Of a stretch of DNA of 64,000 nucleotides, positions 32,767-42,100 are shown one piece after another. A program made the translations under genes and the position numbers. Source of the DNA: Emticicia sp. BO119 (GTDB lineage: Bacteria > Bacteroidota > Bacteroidia > Cytophagales > Spirosomataceae); contig NZ_JACETV010000003.1 in the NCBI RefSeq assembly GCF_013912375.1, positions 124,001-188,000 on the forward strand. Direction: 5' to 3'. The first letter of the stretch is position 1. Every line of letters starts with the position of its first letter. The notes beneath the pieces were generated by a model that worked only from the letters and a program-made list of their open reading frames with translations, was not told the DNA's origin and did no database searches.

Positions 32767-35700
32767 ATGACAGATTTATTACCTGTTCCGGTCAACGAAA
32801 AGGAAAGACTACAAGCCCTGCAAAACTATAATTTACTTGATTCTATAGATGAAGAAGAGTTCGACCGTCTTACCAGATTAGCTTCTATTATTTGTGGTGT
32901 TCCGATGTCTGTCATTAGTCTGGTTGATGAAGAAAGGCAATGGTTTAAATCTAATATTGGTATAGAAGATAAAGAAACCGATAGAAGTATATCATTCTGC
33001 CAATACACAATAATGGATACAACTATCTTTGCTGTAGAAGATGCCACACAAGACGAACGCTTCAAAAATAATCCATTAGTAAAAGGCAATCCAAATATAC
33101 GTTTTTATGCAGGATACCCACTTATTGACCCCGATGGCTATGCTTTAGGGTCTATGTGTGTGATGGATAATAAGCCACGGAAATTGACCAGAGAGCAGGA
33201 AGAAGCTCTTATGATTATAGCTCAGGAGGTGGTTTCGCAAATTATCGCACGCAAAGAAAAGGAAGAACTAAAAGAATACGAAACGCTTTTCAATCTTTCA
33301 AAAGATTTAATATGTATAGCCGGAGATGGCCACTTTAAAAAGATTAATCCGGCATTTGAGCAAACCCTTGGCTGGACGAACGACCAACTGGCAGAAAGGC
33401 CTGTTATTGAATTTATACACAATGAGGACAAAGGGATTACAGAACAACAAATTACCAATCTGTACAACCATACGAAAACCATAAACTTCAATAATAGATT
33501 CAGAACGGTCGATGGGGATTACAAACTACTGCAATGGGTAGTTACAACACATCCTGATACCGGAAATGCCTATGGTGTAGGCCGGGATATTACAGAGCAG
33601 AACCGTATTGAAAAGGAATTGGTAGAAACCAAGAATATGTTGGAGTCTACCAACCAGGTAGCAAAAATAGGTGCCTGGAAGGTAAATCTCGACACCCAAG
33701 AAATTTCATTCTCGGATATTACCAAAGAGATTTATGAAGTAGACCCTGATTACGTGCCAACTGTTGAAAATAATATCCTGTTTAATAATGACAACAAAGA
33801 GGTAATTGAAGCAATGATCAGAAAGGCTATTGAGAATAGCTCCTCTTTTGATACAGAGTTTCAGGTTGTTACTGCCAGGGGCAATAAAAAATGGATTAGA
33901 GCTGTTGGTAAAGCCGAACTTAGCAAGGGTAAGCCATCTATTCTGTATGGAACTTTACAGGATATTGATAAAGAGAAACTCGTTAGAATAGAGTTAGATA
34001 AAGTTAATACTGAACTAAAAGCAATTTTAGATGCCGATTCGGGGATTCTGATAATTACAACCAATGAGTTCGGGTATATCACTACCTATAATAAAGGTGC
34101 AGAACTGATGTTAGGCTATACCGCCAAAGAAATGATTGGTATTAAAAAACCTTATTTCTTTCATGACCCTGATGAAGTGGAAGCGTATGCACAAAAAGTA
34201 ACCAAGGAATTAGGTATTCAACTGAGAGCCGTAGATGAATCTTTGATTGCCAAAGCACGCCTGGGTAAAACAGATACGAATGAATGGACTTTCATAACTA
34301 AAGATGGTAATAGAATTACCGTTGAATTATCCATCACCCCTCTTACAAACAACGAAAAAGAGATTATAGGTTTTGTAGGAATAGCCAAAGATATTACAGC
34401 CAAAAAAATATGGGAGCGTAAGATTATGCTCAGCGAAGAACGCCACAGAGGTTTCTTTGAACATTCGCAAGGCTTAATGTGCACCCACGATCTAAAAGGG
34501 AAATTCCTGACGGTAAACCCCGCAGGAGCACAATTGCTTGGGTATTCGGCAGAAGAGTATCTTCAAAAAACTTTATTTGACCTGGTTCCGGCAGAGTATG
34601 CCGATGTCGTGAAACTCTATTTGAATCAGATAAAGGAACACGGGCAGTTTAAAGGTTTGATGAAGGTTCAGCATAGAGACGGATCTTTCAGAACGTGGAT
34701 GTACAATAATATTCTTTCAGAGCTGATTGACGGCGAAAAATACGTAATCGGAAATGCCGTAGACATGACCGAGCATATAATGATAGAAAAAGAGTTGATC
34801 AAGGCCAAAGTACAGGCAGAGCAGAATGCCCACGCCAAAGATGTGTTTTTAGCTAATATGAGCCATGAGATACGCACGCCAATGAATGCTATTGTAGGTT
34901 TTGCCAATCTGTTGAAAGATACTTATCTCAACGAAGAGCAAACAGAATACCTCTCGTATATCATTACCTCAACCGAGAATCTTTTAGGTATCATCAATGA
35001 TATTCTGGATATTTCTAAAATAGAATCAGGACATATAGTAATTGAAGAGGTACCGTTCAGTGTTAAAGAAATTGTCAGAACAGTAAGAAATATTCTGAAA
35101 AACAAAGCCCACGAAAAAGGTTTGGAATTAGATTGCAGTGTCGATGAAAATATACCAGAAATACTCCTTGGTGACCCTACAAGACTTAACCAGATATTAC
35201 TTAACCTCGCCAATAATGCTGTCAAATTTACTACTTCGGGTTCAGTTAAGATGGTAGTTGAGCAACTCAGCAATACCGTAGCTGAGACCACAATTTCTTT
35301 TAAGGTGATAGATACAGGTATCGGGATTCCGCAAGAAAAATTAGATATGATCTTCGACCGCTTCACTCAAGCCAACTCAGACACTACCCGCAAATACGGG
35401 GGCACCGGCCTCGGATTAAGCATCTCAAAGTCGTTGGTAGAATTACAGAACGGAGAGCTATGGGTGGAAAGTGTGCCCGACCAAGGCTCTATTTTTGCTT
35501 TTAAACTGATATACAAAAAGGTAAAAGACGAATCAGATAAAAATAAAAGCGGCAATAGTGCATTACTTGTCAGCGATAAAAAAGTACACGTATTGTTGGT
35601 AGAAGATAATATACTGAATCAGAAATTAGCCCTGAGAGTGCTTGAGAAATTTGGTTTTACAAGCGATCTGGCCCAAAACGGGAGAATCGCCGTTGAGAAA

Positions 35701-35937
35701 GTAAGAGATAATAAATACGACATAATTCTGATGGACTTACAAATGCCTGAAATGGATGGTTATCAGGCAACTACAACAATCCGTCAGGAATTAAAAGATA
35801 CTACACCGATTATGGCTATGACTGCCCACTCTCTGGTAGGTGAAAAAGATAAATGTATTGAAATCGGCATGAACGAATATATCACCAAGCCTTTTAATCA
35901 GCGAGAATTATTTGATAAAATAATGAGTTTTGTCTGA
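32767..35937 (+). CDS. Hybrid sensor histidine kinase (GAF, multiple PAS, HisKA, HATPase, receiver)
   Basis: A 1056-residue cytoplasmic hybrid kinase with no membrane segments. Order: GAF (about 20-165; VPMSVISLVDEERQWFKS, GYPLIDPDGYALGSMCVMD); four PAS/PAC units (about 170-680; for example GDGHFKKINPAFEQTLGW, FGYITTYNKGAELMLGYT, DLKGKFLTVNPAGAQLLGYS); HisKA with H700 in MSHEIRTPMNAIVGFANLL; HATPase (LANNAVKFT, DTGIGIP, GGTGLGLSIS); and a C-terminal receiver with D990 in IILMDLQMPEMDG and K in YITKPF. Phosphotransfer probably ends at its own receiver or goes to an unlinked HPt protein, since none lies nearby. The signal is unknown. A following hairpin suggests a single-gene transcript. Confidence 0.93.
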   Translation: MTDLLPVPVNEKERLQALQNYNLLDSIDEEEFDRLTRLASIICGVPMSVISLVDEERQWFKSNIGIEDKETDRSISFCQYTIMDTTIFAVEDATQDERFKNNPLVKGNPNIRFYAGYPLIDPDGYALGSMCVMDNKPRKLTREQEEALMIIAQEVVSQIIARKEKEELKEYETLFNLSKDLICIAGDGHFKKINPAFEQTLGWTNDQLAERPVIEFIHNEDKGITEQQITNLYNHTKTINFNNRFRTVDGDYKLLQWVVTTHPDTGNAYGVGRDITEQNRIEKELVETKNMLESTNQVAKIGAWKVNLDTQEISFSDITKEIYEVDPDYVPTVENNILFNNDNKEVIEAMIRKAIENSSSFDTEFQVVTARGNKKWIRAVGKAELSKGKPSILYGTLQDIDKEKLVRIELDKVNTELKAILDADSGILIITTNEFGYITTYNKGAELMLGYTAKEMIGIKKPYFFHDPDEVEAYAQKVTKELGIQLRAVDESLIAKARLGKTDTNEWTFITKDGNRITVELSITPLTNNEKEIIGFVGIAKDITAKKIWERKIMLSEERHRGFFEHSQGLMCTHDLKGKFLTVNPAGAQLLGYSAEEYLQKTLFDLVPAEYADVVKLYLNQIKEHGQFKGLMKVQHRDGSFRTWMYNNILSELIDGEKYVIGNAVDMTEHIMIEKELIKAKVQAEQNAHAKDVFLANMSHEIRTPMNAIVGFANLLKDTYLNEEQTEYLSYIITSTENLLGIINDILDISKIESGHIVIEEVPFSVKEIVRTVRNILKNKAHEKGLELDCSVDENIPEILLGDPTRLNQILLNLANNAVKFTTSGSVKMVVEQLSNTVAETTISFKVIDTGIGIPQEKLDMIFDRFTQANSDTTRKYGGTGLGLSISKSLVELQNGELWVESVPDQGSIFAFKLIYKKVKDESDKNKSGNSALLVSDKKVHVLLVEDNILNQKLALRVLEKFGFTSDLAQNGRIAVEKVRDNKYDIILMDLQMPEMDGYQATTTIRQELKDTTPIMAMTAHSLVGEKDKCIEIGMNEYITKPFNQRELFDKIMSFV

Positions 35938-35957
35938 AAAATTGACTGAATTTTCTG

Positions 35958-35991
35958 AACTTTGATTTACCTGCGCGGGTAAATTAAAGTT
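35958..35991 (+). terminator. Hairpin after the hybrid kinase gene
   Basis: AACTTTGATTTACC (35958-35971) pairs with GGTAAATTAAAGTT (35978-35991) with one mismatch. It lies 20 bp beyond the stop. T-rich sequence follows only later, so termination is probable rather than certain. Confidence 0.55.
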
Positions 35992-36079
35992 CTGGGAGTT
36001 TAGTCATTAATTTGCTCAACCCTACCAACTGTTTACAATTTCTTAACATAGTTTCTTGGTACTATTGTAGAAACTTTCA

Positions 36080-36087
36080 GAATTTTG
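36080..36087 (+). promoter_or_regulatory. -7-like element of the phosphate transporter gene
   Basis: GAATTTTG followed by CACCA differs from TAnnTTTG at one base and closely resembles the element before the porin (CAATTTTG, then CACCA). A CTTG at 36055-36058 could be a poor -33 box. Confidence 0.35.
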
Positions 36088-36141
36088 CACCATGAACACC
36101 AATATAAATCATACTGTAATAACTTAAACCCAAAATCCCTT

Positions 36142-37557
36142 ATGTTTGGCTTAGAAACCGACATTTTTCTCTTACTCTCCTTCTGCCTTTTAGCAGCCTG
36201 TGCCTTCGAATTCATCAATGGTTTTCACGATACCGCCAACGCCGTTGCTACCGTTATTTATACCAACTCCCTAAAACCAACTCAGGCCGTTGTGTGGTCG
36301 GGGTTAATCAATTTTATAGGTGTAGTAACCGGAGGTGTAGGTGTAGGTATGAGCATAGTAAACTTGCTCCCGGTAGAATTATTAATAGATCAGAATGTCT
36401 ATCATAGTATTGCCATGGTGCTGGCCTTATTGTTCAGTGCTATTATCTGGAACTTCGGAACCTGGTATTTTGGTATTCCGGCTTCAAGTTCACATACATT
36501 AATCGGAGCTATCTTAGGAGTTGGCCTGGGCTATGCCCTTTTGCCCGACAACGTCTCAGGAGTTGCAGCCGTGAACTGGGATAAAGCCAAAGAGATATTC
36601 TATGCCTTGTTTTTATCGCCACTGGTAGGTTTTAGTCTGGCTGTTATTCTGATGTTTACGCTTCGCAGGGTATTAAATAAAGACATCAGAAAGCAGATAT
36701 TTGATGAACCGAAAAAAAATGAAGAGCCGCCTTTCTGGGTAAGAGGCATTCTGATAACTACCTGTACGCTGGTGAGTTTCTTTCATGGCCGTAATGACGG
36801 ACAAAAAGGAATTGGGCTGGTAATGCTCATTCTGATAGGGATACTTCCCGCTTACTTCGCTATCAATAATACAATTGATTTTGATAAAATCAAACCTGAT
36901 TTAACTGTTATCTCTGAAAAAATAGCATTGATAGATACCACCAAAACTTCAGATATAGAAAAAGAGCGAATCGCCAAAATTAAAGAAAGTGTAGGATTCC
37001 TGAATGCATTGGCTGATAGCAACAAAGTAAGTAAAGCCAAAGCCTTAGATGCCCGTAAAGCTCTGCTTACTATTAGTGGTAATACTAAAAAACTGGTAGA
37101 AGATCCCGATGTAATTCTGAGTGCAGGCGATAAAGATGCTTTAAAAGCAGCGGCCGTACAGGAAGAAAAAGGTATCAGAAAATATACAGACCATGCTCCC
37201 ATGTGGGTAATTCTGATGATTTCGATGTCGTTAGGGCTTGGAACAATGATCGGCTGGAAACGTATTGTTGTAACGGTGGGCGAAAAAATAGGTAAATCTC
37301 ATCTGACTTATGCACAAGGTGCTTCGGCTGAATTAGTAGCCGCTGCTACAATCGGAATGGCCTCCTGGTTTAAACTGCCTGTAAGTACTACGCACTCATT
37401 GTCATCTGGTATAGCTGGTTCAATGGTTGCCAGCAAAGGTATCAAGAACCTGCAATCAGGTACAATTAAAAATATAGCATTAGCCTGGGTGCTTACTTTA
37501 CCTGTGGCTATTATTCTTTCAGCAACTTTGTTTATTTTCTTCCGTTGGTTGTTTTAA
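36142..37557 (+). CDS. pit: Inorganic phosphate transporter, PiT family
   Basis: A 471-residue inner-membrane PiT-family permease from the ATG at 36142. The two signature repeats are present: FEFINGFHDTANAVATVIYTNSL near residue 22 and, in the second half, GASAELVAAATIGMASWFKLPVSTTHSLSSGIAG. GIPASSSHTLIGAILG lies near 115. A hydrophilic segment of about 110 residues (roughly 250-360) separates the halves and is probably a cytoplasmic loop. The protein imports phosphate with H+ or Na+. A TTG at 36085 falls in the promoter and is rejected. A hairpin and then a porin gene follow in the same direction, suggesting a shared phosphate role. Confidence 0.93.
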   Translation: MFGLETDIFLLLSFCLLAACAFEFINGFHDTANAVATVIYTNSLKPTQAVVWSGLINFIGVVTGGVGVGMSIVNLLPVELLIDQNVYHSIAMVLALLFSAIIWNFGTWYFGIPASSSHTLIGAILGVGLGYALLPDNVSGVAAVNWDKAKEIFYALFLSPLVGFSLAVILMFTLRRVLNKDIRKQIFDEPKKNEEPPFWVRGILITTCTLVSFFHGRNDGQKGIGLVMLILIGILPAYFAINNTIDFDKIKPDLTVISEKIALIDTTKTSDIEKERIAKIKESVGFLNALADSNKVSKAKALDARKALLTISGNTKKLVEDPDVILSAGDKDALKAAAVQEEKGIRKYTDHAPMWVILMISMSLGLGTMIGWKRIVVTVGEKIGKSHLTYAQGASAELVAAATIGMASWFKLPVSTTHSLSSGIAGSMVASKGIKNLQSGTIKNIALAWVLTLPVAIILSATLFIFFRWLF

Positions 37558-37629
37558 TGAAAACAGCAAAGAGGAGAATGGCAAACAGAAACACCTCAGA
37601 CAATACCATCTCAATAAAGTATTTTTATC

Positions 37630-37672
37630 ATAAGTTCCTGAGCATGCCTAACCCTGCTCAGGAAACTTTTTG
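37630..37672 (+). terminator. Hairpin between transporter and porin genes
   Basis: CCTGAGCA pairs with TGCTCAGG (within 37637-37662), extended imperfectly by AGTT/AAACT and followed by TTTTT. It is a plausible terminator for the transporter gene. Confidence 0.6.
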
Positions 37673-37699
37673 TATATAGCAAAATTCCCTACAATTTTG
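37669..37699 (+). promoter_or_regulatory. Porin gene promoter
   Basis: TTTG at 37669-37672 and CAATTTTG at 37692-37699 are separated by 19 bp, fitting the Bacteroidota -33/-7 arrangement with one mismatch in the -7 box. The ATG lies 25 bp downstream. Confidence 0.45.
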
Positions 37700-37723
37700 C
37701 ACCAATATTGATTAACACCAATT

Positions 37724-39040
37724 ATGAAACTTCGTATAAATCTCGTTTCGAGAGTAGCTATTTATAGCTTTTTCCTATATTGTACCTTGTCAGCATCTTT
37801 TGCACAAGACCATGGGGCTTTAACAGATATTGATACTACTACCGCCAGGAAGCTCTTTGCGACACTCAAAAAATACGAATTTGTAGGAATCAGCGGATAT
37901 ATCCAGCCCCAATTTCAGTGGATACAAACCAAAGGAGCCAGGAATTTTAATGGCGGAGATTTTCAGCCAAACGCCAGCAATCGATTCATGATGCGCAGAG
38001 GGCGTATCCGTTTCGATTACGCTCGTTATTTCGAAAACAATATGCCTAAACTTTATTTTATTTTTCAGTTTGACGGTACCGAAAGAGGTATTTTCATCCG
38101 TGATTTCTGGGGGCGTATCTATGAAAACAAATTCAAATCTTTTTATCTCACAACTGGTATGTTTGCCCGCCCGTTCGGCTTTGAAGTGGGGTATGGTTCA
38201 CCAGACCGTGAATCACCCGAACGCGGCAGGATGTCTCAGATTCTGATGAAAGTAGAGCGCGACTTCGGCTTTATGGGTAGCTATGAGCCTCGTACTAAAA
38301 CTAATTTTCTGAAACATATCAAATTTGATGTGGGTGTCTTTAACGGACAAGGCGTAAACTCTGTTGCTGATTTTGATAACCACAAAGATGTTATTTCAAG
38401 GCTTTCGGTAAAGCACTTTAACCTTGCACCCAAATTGATTGTGAGTGGTAGTGTATCGGGTTTTCTGGGGGGTATGGAACAATTTACTAATAAGATCTAC
38501 AGCATGAATGCCTCAACGAGACAATTTTCGGTTGATTCAGCTGCAAGCAATATAGGCAGAATTGCCCCAAGAAACTATTTTGGCGCAGATATACAAATCA
38601 GAATTCCGAATCGTGTTGGTGAGACGGAGTTCAGAGCAGAGTATATCAGAGGAACCCAGACTGCATTACAAAGCACTACTGAAACGCCGGCTATAATACC
38701 CTTAGAAAACGGGAAACTCGCGCCACTCTATATCCGTAATTTTGATGGTGCTTATTTTTATTTTCTCCAGCATTTAGGCAGCAGAAAACACCAGCTTGTA
38801 TTAAAATATGACTGGTATGACCCCAACAAGAAGGTAAAAGGCACAGCTATAGGTCAGGGTTTTACGGCTGCTGATGTACGTTTCAATACATTTGGGTTTG
38901 GTTATCTGACCTATATTTATGAGAATGTACGATTGATGCTCTGGTATGAAATGCCACAGAACGAGAAAACAGCCATACAAGATTACAGTAAGGATATTAA
39001 GGACAATAGTTTTACTTGCAGGGTACAGTACAGATTTTAG
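37724..39040 (+). CDS. Phosphate-selective-type porin (OprO/OprP family)
   Basis: A 438-residue outer-membrane beta-barrel with a signal peptide ending SFAQ near residue 27. The front carries the family pattern: GYIQPQFQWIQTKG, NRFMMRRGRIRFDYARYFENN, PKLYFIFQFDGTE, DFWGRIYENKFKSFYLTTGMF and EVGYGSPDRESPERGRMSQ. The end FTCRVQYRF gives the terminal aromatic residue expected for barrel insertion. Such porins admit phosphate or polyphosphate in Pseudomonas. Its position directly after the phosphate permease supports that role here, though specificity is inference. Confidence 0.87.
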   Translation: MKLRINLVSRVAIYSFFLYCTLSASFAQDHGALTDIDTTTARKLFATLKKYEFVGISGYIQPQFQWIQTKGARNFNGGDFQPNASNRFMMRRGRIRFDYARYFENNMPKLYFIFQFDGTERGIFIRDFWGRIYENKFKSFYLTTGMFARPFGFEVGYGSPDRESPERGRMSQILMKVERDFGFMGSYEPRTKTNFLKHIKFDVGVFNGQGVNSVADFDNHKDVISRLSVKHFNLAPKLIVSGSVSGFLGGMEQFTNKIYSMNASTRQFSVDSAASNIGRIAPRNYFGADIQIRIPNRVGETEFRAEYIRGTQTALQSTTETPAIIPLENGKLAPLYIRNFDGAYFYFLQHLGSRKHQLVLKYDWYDPNKKVKGTAIGQGFTAADVRFNTFGFGYLTYIYENVRLMLWYEMPQNEKTAIQDYSKDIKDNSFTCRVQYRF

Positions 39041-39111
39041 CCTTGCTCCGACGAATGGGAGTTACTAAAACGGCAAATACGAAACTTGGTTTGTAAGTGT
39101 CTTGGCCGCGG

Positions 39112-42100
39112 TTAAAAAATCGAAGAAACCCGTGAAAGTTCTGATTTGGGCGTAGCTGGGGGTGTCTTGCGTTTGAAAATGGTATTAAAGCTACGGGTGT
39201 GTTGCAGGCTCACGCCATTTACTGTTACGTTTGTATTGAAGTTATAAAAATAGTTAGGCACGTTGCGGCTATAGGCCTTTAAACGCCAGCTACCGTCTTC
39301 GTTGAGCAGCCACTCTACTTCACCGCCATAAAAATAGTTCCCGGCGGTTTGTTCCTGATTCTGCAAGATGGTATTATTTACACTTAGTTTCAGGCGGTTA
39401 TTACTGAAACGATAGGAGAAGTTGACCTGCACATTATTAAACATATTCTGGCGCAAAGTGCTCAGAGCACCCAGTTGTACACCAATTTCGAGATTAGGGT
39501 TTATTTTAGAGGCAATTGTACCCAACTGGTTAGTCAGTAGGCTACTTACATTGTCTAAAAGCAATTGAGAATCTACTACATCTCTAAAACTATTATCGGA
39601 AAATAACCGGTTAAAAGCAGCAACCCCTACAAAATTGTTTGCTAATAATTGCTCATCATTCCTAAGCCTTTGCTCAAACGCAATTACCTGTGGCTGAAGA
39701 TTCAAAGGAATTCTGCGCTGATCAAATTTAATATCATATTTGATAGTAGGCTTCATCAATTTGTCTGTTAGTATCACATAGGCACTTACGGGATAGGTAG
39801 TTCTCAGTTCGGCACTATTGGTTCCCGAAGCAATGCCGTCAGGTAAAAATACATTTGCTGTTACAATAGCATTGATGCTTATGGTTGCATCATAGGGGTC
39901 GCCTGACCACCGTATCCAGCTGCCATCTGCAATATCAAACTTTCTTACTCTTGATATATTCTGTAAACTGAAATCATATTTACCGCTCCTGATAGTATAA
40001 GGGCCCGTCATGGTAAAGCCACCACGTGTATCATATTCAATGCTGATGCGCCCGTTTCCTACAGCTGTTAGTTCATCTTTATTGATACGGTCAAAAATCA
40101 CCACACATTCTGCATCGGGTGTTATGGTAAAGTTAAAGGCCATTTTCAGGCTTCCGGCTTCTTCATTGAGTGTCGAGTCTTTTTTCTCTCCTTTGTTTTT
40201 TGCGTGCTTCTCATTCCGGCTTACAAAAGTTATACCCTCTTCTTCGGTATTTACATAAGTAGCCCCATCTAAAGGAATTGTGATTTTTGTATCTTTCTTA
40301 CTGGTCAGGTTACCAGTTATTGCCACATTTTTCAGGCTTCCTGTAATATGTAAATCTCCAGTGGCAACTCCTGTTCCGTAGAAATCTTCATTATTTTTAA
40401 TAGTTGTATTCATAATCCTGAAACCATCACGCCCTCGCATATAAGCATGAATGCCCAACATAAAATTGCCGCTTCCACCATTAAAAATTCCTCCGGCCAG
40501 TTCGGCTTCGTTACCATCTGTATCTCTCACTCTAAACCCTTTTTCTACAACAAAACCCTCTTCGTTAAAATTAATTCTATCATCAAAGTACAACGGTGTA
40601 TTTAGTTCATTTACTAAGAGGCTTCCTTTTTCAACTGCTACACTACCTCTGATAACAGGATCACCAGGTGTACCTCTCACTGTCAGTGTACCCGAGCCAT
40701 AACCCCTGATATTAGAAAAAATATCATCAATAAACGACTGAAATATTTCAAGATCAGCTTTTTCAAGATTCGCTTTCAGGTTAAGCGGGTCATACTCATC
40801 TTTAGGGTCGTAGGTTCCAGATAAACTGAATATCTCATTATTGATTCTGACAATATTTCCATTAACATTGAGCTTCTGGGTTACATTATCCCATAGAATA
40901 CCCCCTGAAACTGTTCCTATCAGGCTGTTTTCATACTTCAGGTTATCAACATTAAATTCGCTTGTAATTAATCCATCATTATACACATCTCTTAGCATCA
41001 ATTTGCCGTTCACAATCCCTTTCAGGTCAACGTTTGTTAATGGCTCAAGGGTTTGTAAATTAAAGTCCTGGACATTTACATAGGCTTCCTTAAGGCTATC
41101 CTGCGACAAATAGCCACTCATAGAGATACTCTGATTTTTATTTGAAATGGCTACATCCTGAAAACAAATATCAGACTCATAAAAATTAATCAGGTTGTTT
41201 TTTGCCAGCAACCAGGTTTCGCCTAACAAATCAAGTTTGGTATTTCTATCATTAAAACTTACATTTATTTCGTCTTGAAGAAATGCCAAATGCCCGAATA
41301 CCTGTGCCCTGTTTGAGCTTTTCTGTTGTTTGATTTTAGCATCAAATTCAATTACGTTGGCTTGTCCCCAGGCTCCGTTTACTTCTAATTTTTCGGTAGG
41401 TGCCATGTCTCCTAACTTCTGTTTCTCAGAATTAAACACCAGAGAAGTCAGAATTTTAGGCGATGTCACTTCTTTAGAAGTATTAAAATCAAGTTCATTA
41501 TTATAAAAAGCAAAACTTCCATGCCGGAGTGTATCTATTTTTCCACCCAGCGAAAGCTCAACTGTGTTTCTGATATTGAGTTGACCGTTCAGCTCGGTAT
41601 TAGGTGATATAAACAATGCCGGATAGAAGTAGGCAAAGAAAGGATCGGATTTTTTGAATAAGACTTTATAATCAAGATTATATCTGGGCTGAAAACCCTT
41701 AGCAGGCAAATTGACGTAATAAGCCATTCTACTGGCTTCATTCTCAACAAAATACTGGGTATATTCTTTCGAAAAACGCGTAACATCGCTTATAACCTGA
41801 CTTGGTGTAAATTTACCGGTAATATCAATATTGAAAAACTCTGAAAGCAGACTGATATGGCGTGAATTGGAGTCTAAAGCTGAGGTTACAAATACCGAAT
41901 CAATCCCTAATTTGCGTTTATCATATTGTAATACTGTATGCAATAACTGCGCGCGTCCAATCCAGTTATCCAATTCATTACCCTGAAAATCAAGTGTTAA
42001 TTCTGATTTCAGCTTTACATCATTTTGGGCATAACCTAAAGCACGCAGATTAGCATTCTGAACAATGCCATGAATATCAAATTTATTAAGTGCTTTACTG

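Noticed and set aside
36085-36141. TTG start extending the phosphate transporter
   Set aside because: It overlaps the -7-like element and adds non-conserved hydrophilic residues before the first helix.
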